A stretch of DNA of 64,000 nt from RUG420 sp045642465 (GTDB taxonomy: Bacteria > Bacillota > Clostridia > Oscillospirales > Acutalibacteraceae): the NCBI GenBank assembly GCA_045642465.1, contig JAZUIY010000016.1, positions 1-64,000 on the forward strand. The letters are read 5' to 3'. The position numbers and the translations under genes were made by a program. The notes beneath the pieces are model-generated. The model saw only the letters and a program-made list of their open reading frames with translations. It was not told where the DNA came from and made no database searches. Shown here one piece after another: positions 32,755 to 40,777 of this stretch (position 1 is its first letter; every line of letters starts with the position of its first letter).

Positions 32755-34040
32755 TAGGTGCTTTGTTGGGAGACATTGTAGGCTCCGTTTATGAATTTAA
32801 TAATATTTCCACCAAGGATTTCCCGCTGTTTTCGAAGGATTCCCGTCCGACGGATGACAGTATTATGAGCCTTGCTGTTGCGGCCGCACTCATGGACTAT
32901 GAGGACGGCGGCAGAAAGGGCAGCCTGGGGGACCTGGCGGTGAAATGGATGCAGGACTTGGGCCGGGCCTATCCGTATGCCGGATACGGCGGACGGTTCC
33001 GGGTGTGGCTGCAGGAAGAACGCCCGTTGCCATACAACAGTCTGGGCAACGGTTCTGCCATGCGGGTGTCCGCCTGCGGGTTTATGGCCACCTCCATGAA
33101 GGAGGCCCTACAACTGGCGGATGCGGTCACCGAAGTGACCCACAACCACCCGGAAGGCATGAAAGGCGCAGAGGCCACTGTGGCCTGCATCTTCTTGGCA
33201 CGCCAGGGAAAATCCAAGGCTGCCATTAAAAACTATGTGGAAGAACACTATTATCCGCTGGATTATACCGTGGATAACATTACCTCTGACTTTGACGAAA
33301 CCTGCATGGGTACCGTGCCGGACGCCATTCAGATGTTCTTGGACTCCGAAAGCTTAGAGGACTGCATTCGAATCTGCATGTCCAAGGGCGGGGACTGTGA
33401 CACCACCGGCGCCATTGCCGGAGCCATTGCAGAGGCTTACTACGGCGTTCCACAGGCTCTTTATGAGGAAACCCTGAACTACCTGGATGATACTCAAAAA
33501 ACTATTTTAGAGGCCTTTCAGGCCCGTTTCCCGGTAATCTATAGTCAGGGAGCGGTCATTAAAGAACTGGACCCATCTGAAATAGACAATTTTTCCGCTG
33601 TGGTTTACCCACTGGTGGTAAATTACTACACCCCAATTGATGGGGAAGAGAAGGCCGCTTATATGGGCCGGATGAACCAAAGTCCGGAAGCTATCCGCAG
33701 ACATCTGACAGAAGAAGGCTACCGCTACTACTATGCAGAACTGCAGGGTAAGGTAGTAGGCTACATCGCCTTTTACCCGGATGGGGACCGTATGTATTTA
33801 AGTAAGTTTTACGTAGACGAGGTATACCGTGGTCAAGGCATTGGACGCAAGATGTTCGAGTTCGTGAAAACGGAAGCGAAAAAAGCAAACTTACGGGGAA
33901 TTTTCCTTCACGTAAACCGCCAGAACAAAACTTCCTTGGAAATCTACGAACGCCTGGGCATGCACAATGCCGAAGAAGTGGTCGTTGATATTGGCGGCGG
34001 CCATTATAAGTATGACTACATTTATGAACTCTTGTTCTAA
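32751..34040 (+). CDS. ADP-ribosylglycohydrolase fused to GNAT acetyltransferase
   Basis: A 429-residue protein with two enzymes in one frame. Residues 1-~260 are a DraG/ARH-type ADP-ribosylglycohydrolase: metal-binding TDDS (34-37) near the start and GGDCDTTGAIAGA (213-225) near the end. Residues ~285-429 are a GNAT acetyltransferase with motif A YRGQGIGRK (359-367) and a YERLGM segment. The first would remove ADP-ribose from a protein, nucleic acid or small molecule; the second would acetylate an amine. No frameshift separates them. The pairing suggests removal of one modification and addition of another. ATGA overlap with the previous gene. Confidence 0.82.
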   Translation: MIGALLGDIVGSVYEFNNISTKDFPLFSKDSRPTDDSIMSLAVAAALMDYEDGGRKGSLGDLAVKWMQDLGRAYPYAGYGGRFRVWLQEERPLPYNSLGNGSAMRVSACGFMATSMKEALQLADAVTEVTHNHPEGMKGAEATVACIFLARQGKSKAAIKNYVEEHYYPLDYTVDNITSDFDETCMGTVPDAIQMFLDSESLEDCIRICMSKGGDCDTTGAIAGAIAEAYYGVPQALYEETLNYLDDTQKTILEAFQARFPVIYSQGAVIKELDPSEIDNFSAVVYPLVVNYYTPIDGEEKAAYMGRMNQSPEAIRRHLTEEGYRYYYAELQGKVVGYIAFYPDGDRMYLSKFYVDEVYRGQGIGRKMFEFVKTEAKKANLRGIFLHVNRQNKTSLEIYERLGMHNAEEVVVDIGGGHYKYDYIYELLF

Positions 34041-34052
34041 GGAGGTCTTCCT

Positions 34053-34202
34053 ATGAAAGGTAAGTTATTGGCATCTTTAGCACTCATTGGCGTTGGCACT
34101 GCCGGTTCTATGCTGGCTGCCACTGAGGAAAAGACCGCAGCTTCCGCTCTTGGCTTTGCCGTTGCACTGCTTGGCGTGCTGGGCTTCTCCAAAAACAAAT
34201 AA
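34053..34202 (+). CDS. Small hydrophobic membrane protein, 49 residues
   Basis: ATG preceded by AAGGAGG (7 bases), 12 bases after the fusion gene and just before the operon terminator. Two hydrophobic stretches rich in Ala, Gly and Leu (LLASLALIGVGTAGSML and LGFAVALLGVLGF). No family recognised. Position and start signals support a real last gene. Confidence 0.6.
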   Translation: MKGKLLASLALIGVGTAGSMLAATEEKTAASALGFAVALLGVLGFSKNK

Positions 34203-34204
34203 AA

Positions 34205-34240
34205 AAAGCCACCCTCTTTGGAGGGTGGTTTTCTTTTTCC
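34205..34240 (+). terminator. Terminator of the amidohydrolase operon
   Basis: AAGCCACCCTC-TTTG-GAGGGTGGTTTT then T-rich. Confidence 0.88.
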
Positions 34241-34241
34241 T

Positions 34242-34781
34242 TTAGAACAGTTTGTAAATGTCTTTGACGTCTTTTCTCGGACGGAAAATTGGCTCTTCGG
34301 AGCGGGTGCCCAGGGCAATGACGGCCATAAAGATTTCCGTGTCAGGAATCTGGAACAGTTCCCGCAGGCCTTCTTCATTGGTCAAGCCCATAATGAGGGT
34401 GTCGTAGCCGTGGTCTCTTGCAGAGAGCAGGAGGTAGGAGGCTTGGCAGCCTAAGTCATAGGCGCCCCATTCGTTGCCGACGCCGGTGCATTTGGTTTCC
34501 CCGTCGTCTTGAAAGCCTGCCACGTTTTTTACGAACGTGGACACAATAAAGGCGCTGGCATTCTGCGTGCTCTTCTGGTTGAAGGCCGGCAGAAGATTCC
34601 AAACTTTTTCTACCATGTCAGGTGTGTTGGCAATGTAGTAACGGCCGGTTTCTGTGTTCTTCCAGGAAGGGGCCATGATAGTATCTTTCATGATGTCTTC
34701 TATAACATCTTCCGGAATAATAGGTGCCTCTGCATAAGCGCGGCAACTACGTCTGGTTTCAAGTAATTCTTTCAGTTCCAT
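34242..34781 (-). CDS. Nitroreductase family protein
   Basis: A 179-residue FMN-binding nitroreductase. RRSCRAYAEAPI at the N-terminus is the FMN phosphate-binding signature, and APSWKNTETGRYYI and GCQASYLLLSA follow the family order. These homodimeric flavoproteins reduce nitro, quinone or enone compounds with NAD(P)H. AAAGGAG precedes the ATG. Single gene, divergent from the small membrane protein at 34858. Confidence 0.9.
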   Translation of the reverse strand: MELKELLETRRSCRAYAEAPIIPEDVIEDIMKDTIMAPSWKNTETGRYYIANTPDMVEKVWNLLPAFNQKSTQNASAFIVSTFVKNVAGFQDDGETKCTGVGNEWGAYDLGCQASYLLLSARDHGYDTLIMGLTNEEGLRELFQIPDTEIFMAVIALGTRSEEPIFRPRKDVKDIYKLF

Positions 34782-34857
34782 AGGTCTTCTCCTTTACCGA
34801 AAACTTGCTACAATGTATAATATAAACCGAAATATTTGAAAAGCAAAGGTGATTCTT

Positions 34858-35148
34858 ATGAGTGAAAACAAGAAATCTTTGAGCTTCAAAAAAGTACTGG
34901 CAGCAATTGTTGCGCTCCTGATTACCTTGGGAGTAGCCACTGCTGTTTTCTTTGCGGTGCGGGATAACCGTAGTATTTCCAATTTGCTTTTGGAAACGGA
35001 ATCCGTATCTGAAACCCAGGTGCTGGAAGAAACCAACTCTACCGTAGAAACCGAGTCCAGTGTTTCGGAAGTGGAATCTGTGGTAGAAGAGGACCCGGGT
35101 GTTCAGATTGTGTTTGAAAACGGCACCAGCGGAGTGGTGACGGAATGA
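34858..35148 (+). CDS. Single-pass membrane protein with Ser/Glu-rich tail, 96 residues
   Basis: One N-terminal membrane helix (VLAAIVALLITLGVATAVFF) followed by an acidic, Ser/Thr/Glu/Val-rich stretch that looks disordered. Starts at ATG 34858 (AAAGGTGA upstream). It overlaps the HD hydrolase by 4 bases. Function unknown. Confidence 0.55.
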   Translation: MSENKKSLSFKKVLAAIVALLITLGVATAVFFAVRDNRSISNLLLETESVSETQVLEETNSTVETESSVSEVESVVEEDPGVQIVFENGTSGVVTE

Positions 35149-35681
35149 GTTATATCTTAACCGTTACCGGGAAACATTTTGACCCCTTTTACCCGGATCC
35201 AGAATTGCTGTGCCTTGAGGATATGGCCCACTCTTTGTCCTTCCTTGCCAGGGGGAACGGCCATGAAAAGCATTTCCATTCGGTGGCCCAGCACAGCATA
35301 GACTGCGCTAGAGAGGCGGAGGCCAGAGGGTATTCTGCCCGTGTGCAATTGGCTTGCCTACTGCACGACGGCTGTGAAGCCTACCTTTCCGACGTGCCAA
35401 GCCCGCTAAAGGAACACATGCCGGAATACTGCGGGGCAGAAGACCGGTTGACCCAACTAATCTTTGACCGGTTCATTACCCCTGCTTTAACGGAAGAGGA
35501 ACTGGCCCAGGTGTTTTCTATTGACCATGACTACGTGGGGTATGAATTCCATGAACTCATGGTGGAAGAACTTTCGGACTTTTCCGGATTGCTTACGAGG
35601 CCTCCTATGCAGGAACGGCCTATGCAGGAAGTGGAAGCGGAATTTTTATCCTTGGGTTCCCAACTGCTAGCTGCTTTATAA
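35145..35681 (+). CDS. HD-domain phosphohydrolase
   Basis: A 178-residue HD-superfamily enzyme. The opening GKHFDPFYPDPELLCLEDMAHSLS, the metal His in HSVAQHSIDCA, the HD pair in CLLHDGCEAYLSDVPSPLK and a late Asp in SIDHDYVG match the YfbR-like group found in bacteria and phages, some of which dephosphorylate nucleotides. Coupled to the small membrane protein upstream; a terminator follows. Confidence 0.82.
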   Translation: MSYILTVTGKHFDPFYPDPELLCLEDMAHSLSFLARGNGHEKHFHSVAQHSIDCAREAEARGYSARVQLACLLHDGCEAYLSDVPSPLKEHMPEYCGAEDRLTQLIFDRFITPALTEEELAQVFSIDHDYVGYEFHELMVEELSDFSGLLTRPPMQERPMQEVEAEFLSLGSQLLAAL

Positions 35682-35700
35682 CAGTTACTAAAAAACAAAA

Positions 35701-35737
35701 GACTCCATTGAGTTTCCTCAGTGGAGTCTTATTTTTT
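35701..35737. terminator. Terminator between convergent genes
   Basis: GACTCCATTGAG-TTTC-CTCAGTGGAGTC then T-rich, after the HD gene and at the end of the nuclease gene. Confidence 0.85.
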
Positions 35738-35741
35738 GTCG

Positions 35742-36641
35742 TTATGGCTGACAGATGCCACATGGGATATAACCGTCTTTTACCAACTTGGCTCTGGTGC
35801 CGGTATAGGTCTGACGGTTTCCCTTATAAATGTCTTCCACGCCTTCACAGTCCGGACGGTGGAATTTCTTGCTTTTTACGTTGAGAATGTAGGTGTTTTC
35901 CTCGTTTGCTTTATCCTCTAAGGATTCGCCGGCCTTTACGTTGTCCCCGCTGGCGTAGTCAATGGAGACCTTTGGCTGCACGTTGTAGCAGAACACATTG
36001 AACTGAACGGCGCGGCCTTTGTCCTCTACAGAATAGCCCTCCATGAGGAGTCCGCGGCAGAGCAGGTCGTCTCCTACGAAAATAGGGGTGACCCGGTAAA
36101 GCACGTGGTTTCCGGTTTCTCTTACGTAGTCACCGGCCAAGTGCTCAAACTTCTGCATGGTTTCATTGAGATAGTGGGTGCCGGTAATTAAATTCTCTTC
36201 GTTGGCATTTTCTGCTGTCAACTGATATGCAATGAGGTGGCAGCGGTTGTAGAGCAATTCCCCATCTATGAAGTCGTATTTGTCGTAGTGCCAGGCAGTT
36301 GGTTTCACGTTGCTGATTTGACTGCGCTCTTCCGTTGGCATTAAATCTTTGCCAATACAGGCGATACAGCTGGTGCAGCGTCCGAGGGAATCCAGATTGC
36401 CATAGGTTTCATAAGATTCGGTGGTGTAGTCCTCTTCGGTAAAGTAAGGCACGTTATTATTGATGACCACGTAGCCTTTGCCACTGAATTCCGGAATGGA
36501 GCGAAAGTCAAAGTCCCCCGGAATTTCCACCGATGGGGTGGAACCGGTGGCCTGTCCCACCACGTCTTCCATGCTGGAACAGCCTACGGCAAAGAGCAGG
36601 GTGAGGGCAACGAAAAAGGCAAGGAGTTTAGTTGACTTCAT
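35742..36641 (-). CDS. DNA/RNA non-specific endonuclease lipoprotein with C-terminal Cys-rich domain
   Basis: A 299-residue lipoprotein (lipobox FAVGC, Cys21). The beta-beta-alpha-metal nuclease core is centred on LLYNRCHLIAYQLTAENANEENLITGTHYLNE, close to streptococcal EndA. The last ~50 residues (KSKKFHRPDCEGVEDI...GYIPCGICQP) form a Cys/His metal-binding module like those appended to other surface nucleases. It may degrade external DNA or feed DNA uptake. ATG 36641 has AGAGAGG 8 bases upstream. It overlaps the upstream gene by 14 bases. Confidence 0.85.
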   Translation of the reverse strand: MKSTKLLAFFVALTLLFAVGCSSMEDVVGQATGSTPSVEIPGDFDFRSIPEFSGKGYVVINNNVPYFTEEDYTTESYETYGNLDSLGRCTSCIACIGKDLMPTEERSQISNVKPTAWHYDKYDFIDGELLYNRCHLIAYQLTAENANEENLITGTHYLNETMQKFEHLAGDYVRETGNHVLYRVTPIFVGDDLLCRGLLMEGYSVEDKGRAVQFNVFCYNVQPKVSIDYASGDNVKAGESLEDKANEENTYILNVKSKKFHRPDCEGVEDIYKGNRQTYTGTRAKLVKDGYIPCGICQP

Positions 36642-37038
36642 GAACGTATACCTCTCTTCTGATATGGTCGTGGGATGTGCCGGCAAAGGTGGTGGTTTCT
36701 ACCAGAGTCCACTGGGTTAAATCCAAATCCAGATAGCGGTCGGCGGGATAATCCCGGTTCCAATGGTATAAAATCAGGGCTTCTATTTTGTCTTCATAAG
36801 GCTTTAAATATTGGCCTTCTACAAAGCAAAATTGGCGTTTTTTGGCGGTTTTTAGCGGGTCTTCTACCACTTTGATATGCTTTTCCTTTGGGAACAAAGG
36901 GGCAGAGTAGTCAGAAATGTAAAGGGTTCTGCCTTTACAGAGTTGCAGTAAATTGGAAATAAAGCCTCTGTCTTGGCTTTGACGGCGCTCGTTAAAGAAG
37001 AGACCGCCGTCGTTATCAACACAGGTAATGACCTTCAA
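36628..37038 (-). CDS. Conserved protein sometimes annotated as ribonuclease Z-like
   Basis: A 136-residue protein from a TTG start (AAAGGAGG, 7 bases upstream). KVITCVDNDGGLFFNERRQSQDR and the ending EFAGTSHDH-like HIRREVYV fit a small Clostridial family of unknown role. The opening resembles the first strand of dihydrofolate reductase, but conserved DHFR residues are missing. I recall database names of ribonuclease Z for relatives, yet no HxHxDH metal motif is present, so that name should not be trusted. Coupled to the nuclease. Confidence 0.6.
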   Translation of the reverse strand: MKVITCVDNDGGLFFNERRQSQDRGFISNLLQLCKGRTLYISDYSAPLFPKEKHIKVVEDPLKTAKKRQFCFVEGQYLKPYEDKIEALILYHWNRDYPADRYLDLDLTQWTLVETTTFAGTSHDHIRREVYVHEVN

Positions 37039-37218
37039 AAAGAGGCCTCCTTTCAAACCACAAATTTTCCTTATTATACCACAAATTGCTCCGGCGTTAG
37101 GCAATGTTAACTTTCTGTAAAGGTAAACAACTTTACAATATGGTGAAATATCCTTTATTTCTGCCGTCAATTGGGGTATAATACACCCGTTAAATAAGAA
37201 AAAGGCTTCGGTGATTTT

Positions 37219-38475
37219 ATGACAAAATCCAAGTACAACAAGATCTTAACGTATGTATTCGTCATTGCCGCTATTTTGGCTGTGCTGTTTCTTACGTTGA
37301 TGGTTGTTTTTTTCAACGCAAGCAATATTTATGAACCCATCTTTATTGCCCTGTTGGCAGTGGCTTACGAAAGTGCCTTCCGCCTGATTATTGGGGTGGT
37401 AGACGAGGCTCCGGACAACGACAAATATAAGTATGCAGAAGGATGGTTTGCCCCTAAGTCCTGGGACTTGAAACTCTTCAAGTTCTGCCACTGTGAGAAG
37501 TACGCAAAATACGTCATTGCAGTAGGCAAAGACGGACTGCCGGCACGCACCTGTGCTGCAGAAGTACTGCATTTGGTGAGCTTGCCATTGACGCTGATTG
37601 CGCTGGTGTTCTCCTTCTTTGTAGATGAGTCTCTGCGGGCACTGCTGCTCATTGCACTCGTTGTCATTGCGTTCTTCATTTACGAAGTGGTTGCTATTGC
37701 CTGTAACCGTTATGCCCGACTGAACTGCCTGGGCACCATGCCGGAAGAACCGCCATTGGAAAAGTCTTTGGCAGAACGTACGGCGGAACAGATGGTGGGA
37801 AAACCATTTGCTACCGATATGGATATTTCCAGTGTAAGTACCGAAGAAGTAAATCCGGAATGGGTGGCTGCTAAGCGGACCGCACGGGAAAACATTGCCA
37901 AAGCAAAGGCCCAGTATGCCAAAAAGCATGGCCTGCCGGTAGAAGAAAAGGTAGATTGTGCTGTGGCTGGTGCTACGGTGGTTGCGGTAACAGAAGCGGT
38001 TTCCGATTCTGCTGCAGAACGAAAGGCAGCTATTGCCAAAGCGGCTGGGGAAGCTGCTCGGAGAGCTACCGATGCCGAACGGGAAAGATTGTACCAGAAG
38101 CCGGCAACCGCCCCGCAGGAAGAAGCACCTGCCAAAGAACAGACGAAGGAAGAACAATTCTCCCAGAACTTTGCCGCCAATGAGTTGGCTGTGGCCTCCG
38201 CCGCTGCCAAGAAGGGCGAAAAGAAGGGGAGAAAGTCTAAGAAAAATCAGAAGATTCTGAAGACCGCAGCCACCACCAATGAAGATATGAGCTTTAACGC
38301 TTTGGGCGCTATGCTGGGTCATGTAGATGAGGAAGCCGACTTTGAAAATGGCCAAACCTATGAAGACAGATATGTAGACGCTTCCGGATTCCGCTTTGGT
38401 TCCGGCAACATGTTCCAAATGCGCACGGTTACCTTTGATGAACCGGAAGAACCGGTAGAGGACGAAAAACTGTAA
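37219..38475 (+). CDS. Membrane protein of unknown function with charged C-terminal half
   Basis: A 418-residue protein. Residues 1-~180 contain four membrane helices with a cytosolic or surface loop (EGWFAPKSWDLKLFKFCHCEKYAKYV) that faintly resembles the CrtO-type acyltransferase loop. Residues 180-418 are soluble, rich in Ala, Glu and Lys, with KAKAQYAKKH and AAERKAAIAKAAGEAARRA stretches likely to be coiled coil. TATAAT at 37177-37182 marks its promoter. It overlaps a 59-residue membrane protein by one base. Confidence 0.5.
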   Translation: MTKSKYNKILTYVFVIAAILAVLFLTLMVVFFNASNIYEPIFIALLAVAYESAFRLIIGVVDEAPDNDKYKYAEGWFAPKSWDLKLFKFCHCEKYAKYVIAVGKDGLPARTCAAEVLHLVSLPLTLIALVFSFFVDESLRALLLIALVVIAFFIYEVVAIACNRYARLNCLGTMPEEPPLEKSLAERTAEQMVGKPFATDMDISSVSTEEVNPEWVAAKRTARENIAKAKAQYAKKHGLPVEEKVDCAVAGATVVAVTEAVSDSAAERKAAIAKAAGEAARRATDAERERLYQKPATAPQEEAPAKEQTKEEQFSQNFAANELAVASAAAKKGEKKGRKSKKNQKILKTAATTNEDMSFNALGAMLGHVDEEADFENGQTYEDRYVDASGFRFGSGNMFQMRTVTFDEPEEPVEDEKL

Positions 38476-38654
38476 TGAGTACCACGCTTCTCTTAATTCT
38501 CATCTTAGTGCTTTCTGCCGTTGTGGTAGGGGTTACTGTAGTACTGGGAATCCAGACCAAATCCTATGTCATCATGATTGCTACACTGGTTAGTTATCTG
38601 CTGATTTTGGCAGTGGTTTACTTGCTTTATCAAAACGGAATCATTGCATTTTAA
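38475..38654 (+). CDS. Small two-helix membrane protein, 59 residues
   Basis: TAATG overlap with the preceding gene. Two hydrophobic helices (LLLILILVLSAVVVGVTVVL and IMIATLVSYLLILAVVYLL) around a short polar turn. No family recognised; coupling supports a real gene. Confidence 0.6.
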   Translation: MSTTLLLILILVLSAVVVGVTVVLGIQTKSYVIMIATLVSYLLILAVVYLLYQNGIIAF

Positions 38655-38667
38655 AACCATTTCCTCG

Positions 38668-38696
38668 TTGACACGAACAAATGTTCGGTATATAAT
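38668..38696 (+). promoter_or_regulatory. SOS promoter with LexA box inside the spacer
   Basis: TTGACA (38668-38673) and TATAAT (38691-38696) are 17 bases apart. The spacer begins with CGAACAAATGTTCG (38674-38687), an exact Bacillus-type LexA box. LexA bound here would sit between the promoter elements. Confidence 0.92.
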
Positions 38697-38713
38697 GAGG
38701 CTACAGTGAATGG

Positions 38714-38742
38714 GCACGCTGACTTCGGTCAGCGTGCTTTTT
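38714..38742 (+). terminator. Intrinsic terminator in the leader of the SOS polymerase gene
   Basis: GCACGCTGAC-TTCG-GTCAGCGTGC followed by TTTTTGTTTT. It starts about 11 bases after the expected transcription start and ends 15 bases before the ATG, so it should cut transcripts from the SOS promoter unless read through. It could also stop read-through from 38654. Confidence 0.85.
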
Positions 38743-38757
38743 GTTTTGGGGTGCAAC

Positions 38758-40026
38758 ATGGAGGAACAGAAAACGCGGGTATATTTGTGCATAGACCTGA
38801 AATCCTTTTATGCTTCGGTAGAGTGTGTGGAGCGGGGACTGGACCCCTTCACCACCAATTTGGTGGTGGCGGATCCGGAACGCACAGAGAAAACCATTTG
38901 TTTGGCCATTACACCGGCCATGAAAGCCCTGGGGGTAAAGAACCGCTGCCGCGTGTTTGAAATTCCAAAAGACTTGGAGTATATCATGGCTGTTCCCAGA
39001 ATGCATTTGTATTTGGAATATGCTGCCACGGTATACGGCGTATATCTGCGTTATGTTGCCAAAGAAGACATTCACGTATATTCGGTAGACGAGGCGTTTT
39101 TGGATGTAACGGATTATCAACAGCTCTATGGCTTAAACGCCAAAGAACTGGGCATCCGCATCATGGAAGACGTCTACCGAACCACGGGCATTACCGCTAC
39201 CTGCGGTATAGGCACCAATTTGTATTTGGCAAAAGTGGCGCTGGACATTACTGCCAAGCATGCGCCGGACCACATTGGCGTGTTAACCGAAAAGCGGTAC
39301 CGGGCCACCATGTGGAACCATCAACCGCTAACGGATTTCTGGCGCATTGGCAGTGGGACCGCGGAAAAACTGGCCCACTACGGCATCTACACCATGGGGC
39401 AAATTGCCCGGACGGAGCCGGACTTTTTGTACCGGCTTTTCGGCGTAGACGCAGAACTGCTCATAGACCATGCCTGGGGACGGGAACCCGTCACCATTGC
39501 AGACATTCAGGCATTTGTCCCCAAGAGCAGTTCTCTGTCCAGTGGCCAAGTCCTTCCCCGGGACTACAGCACCGAAGAGGGCCTGGTCTTGGTGAAAGAA
39601 ATGGTAGAACTCCTTTCCCTGGACCTGGTGGACCAGCGCCTAACAGCCGAATCCTTGGTACTGCACATTGGGTATGCCCGTGCTTGTGGCGTCCCTCATT
39701 CCCACGGTACAGCGCGGTTGGTTTATCCCAGTAATTCCACCAAGGAATTGCAAGGGCTGGCCGAACCGCTGTACCGCCGTATTATTGTACCCGGCGCGCC
39801 CATTCGCAGAATTGGAGTGTGCTTGGGACAGGTGGCAGAAGAGGGTGCCCGGCAGTACAGCCTTTTCATAGACCCCGCTGCTGCAGACCGGGAACGGTCC
39901 ATGCAGGAGGCGGTTATTTCTCTGCAGTGGAAATATGGAAAGAATGCGGTGCTGCGGGGAACCAGTTTAAAAGAAGAAGCTCGCACCAGAGAGCGAAATG
40001 GGCAAATCGGTGGGCACAAAGCCTAA
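38758..40026 (+). CDS. Y-family DNA polymerase (UmuC/UvrX type)
   Basis: A 422-residue translesion polymerase. Catalytic residues are in CIDLKSFYASVE (Asp13) and YSVDEAFLD (Asp111, Glu112); a thumb and little-finger region follows. The partner YolD and the LexA-controlled promoter match the Bacillus UvrX/YolD and YqjW/YqzH cassettes. ATG 38758 was chosen; an in-frame ATG at 38710 would start almost at the transcription start and read through the leader hairpin, adding 16 residues. It would copy damaged DNA with low fidelity during SOS. Confidence 0.92.
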   Translation: MEEQKTRVYLCIDLKSFYASVECVERGLDPFTTNLVVADPERTEKTICLAITPAMKALGVKNRCRVFEIPKDLEYIMAVPRMHLYLEYAATVYGVYLRYVAKEDIHVYSVDEAFLDVTDYQQLYGLNAKELGIRIMEDVYRTTGITATCGIGTNLYLAKVALDITAKHAPDHIGVLTEKRYRATMWNHQPLTDFWRIGSGTAEKLAHYGIYTMGQIARTEPDFLYRLFGVDAELLIDHAWGREPVTIADIQAFVPKSSSLSSGQVLPRDYSTEEGLVLVKEMVELLSLDLVDQRLTAESLVLHIGYARACGVPHSHGTARLVYPSNSTKELQGLAEPLYRRIIVPGAPIRRIGVCLGQVAEEGARQYSLFIDPAAADRERSMQEAVISLQWKYGKNAVLRGTSLKEEARTRERNGQIGGHKA

Positions 40027-40360
40027 AGGAAGTGACACATTGCGTACGCCCATGAACCGAGCCATGCGGGCAAAGCAGTTTATGCCTTTTGCCGCATTGA
40101 GCGGATACGAGGAAGAACTCCTCAAAAAAGAAAAAATAAAAGTCCCCAAAGCCGTCCTTTCGGAGGAGTCCATGGAATGGCTGGACCAACTGCTTCGGGA
40201 ACTACAAGTAAGGGACATCATAACCGTAACTTACTACAAGAAAGGGGAATACCTTCAACTAACCGGTATGGTTTCCGGTGTGGACCGGGTAAACCGGCAA
40301 CTCAAAATTGTCAACAAAATCATTCCGTTTTCTGACCTTTACGCCATAGAACGAAATTAA
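39998..40360 (+). CDS. YolD-like protein
   Basis: A 120-residue protein with the YolD pattern RTPMNRAMRAKQFMPFAALSGYEEEL and a C-terminal beta-rich part (LTGMVSGVDRVNRQLKIVNKIIPFSDL). YolD proteins accompany Y-family polymerases as probable UmuD-like partners. The 29-base overlap with the polymerase gene shows strict co-expression. Confidence 0.88.
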   Translation: MGKSVGTKPKGSDTLRTPMNRAMRAKQFMPFAALSGYEEELLKKEKIKVPKAVLSEESMEWLDQLLRELQVRDIITVTYYKKGEYLQLTGMVSGVDRVNRQLKIVNKIIPFSDLYAIERN

Positions 40361-40390
40361 AAAAGCGGCAGCCCTAAGGCTGTCGCTTTT
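40361..40390. terminator. Bidirectional terminator
   Basis: AAAAGCGGCAGCC-CTAA-GGCTGTCGCTTTT between the SOS cassette and the convergent DtxR gene. Confidence 0.88.
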
Positions 40391-40394
40391 CCGT

Positions 40395-40757
40395 TTACTT
40401 TTCTACTTTGTTTTTAAAAGCAAGATAGGTTTCTTCCGAAATGATGTGCTCAATGCGGCAGGCATCTTCCTCCGCCACATCTTCCTCCACGCCAATGGAG
40501 GTTAAGAACCGGGTTAACACCTGGTGGCGTTCGTAGATGGCTTCGGCCACTTTCTTCCCGTTGTCAGTGAGGACCAAAGCACCGCCGGCCTCTACTGTCA
40601 GCAGGCCGCCATCTTTCAGTAGCCCGATGGCACGGCTGACACTTGGTTTGGAGAAGTCCATGTATTCTGCTACGTCTATGGATCTGACTAATTCTTTTTC
40701 CTTCGACAAGCGAAGGATGGTTTCCAAGTACATTTCGCCGGATTCTTGTAACTTCAT
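40395..40757 (-). CDS. DtxR-family metal-dependent regulator
   Basis: A 120-residue regulator. Winged helix-turn-helix (MYLETILRLSKEKELVRSIDVAEYMDFSKPSVSRAIGLL) and a dimerisation/metal domain (YERHQVLTRFLTSIGVEEDVAEEDACRIEHIISEET) with the expected His, Glu and Cys ligands. The C-terminal SH3 domain of full DtxR is absent, as in MntR. It should sense Mn2+ or Fe2+. AAAGGAG precedes the ATG. tRNA-Gly lies 20 bases upstream on the same strand. Confidence 0.88.
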   Translation of the reverse strand: MKLQESGEMYLETILRLSKEKELVRSIDVAEYMDFSKPSVSRAIGLLKDGGLLTVEAGGALVLTDNGKKVAEAIYERHQVLTRFLTSIGVEEDVAEEDACRIEHIISEETYLAFKNKVEK

Positions 40758-40777
40758 GCTGGACTCCTTTCAAAAAA

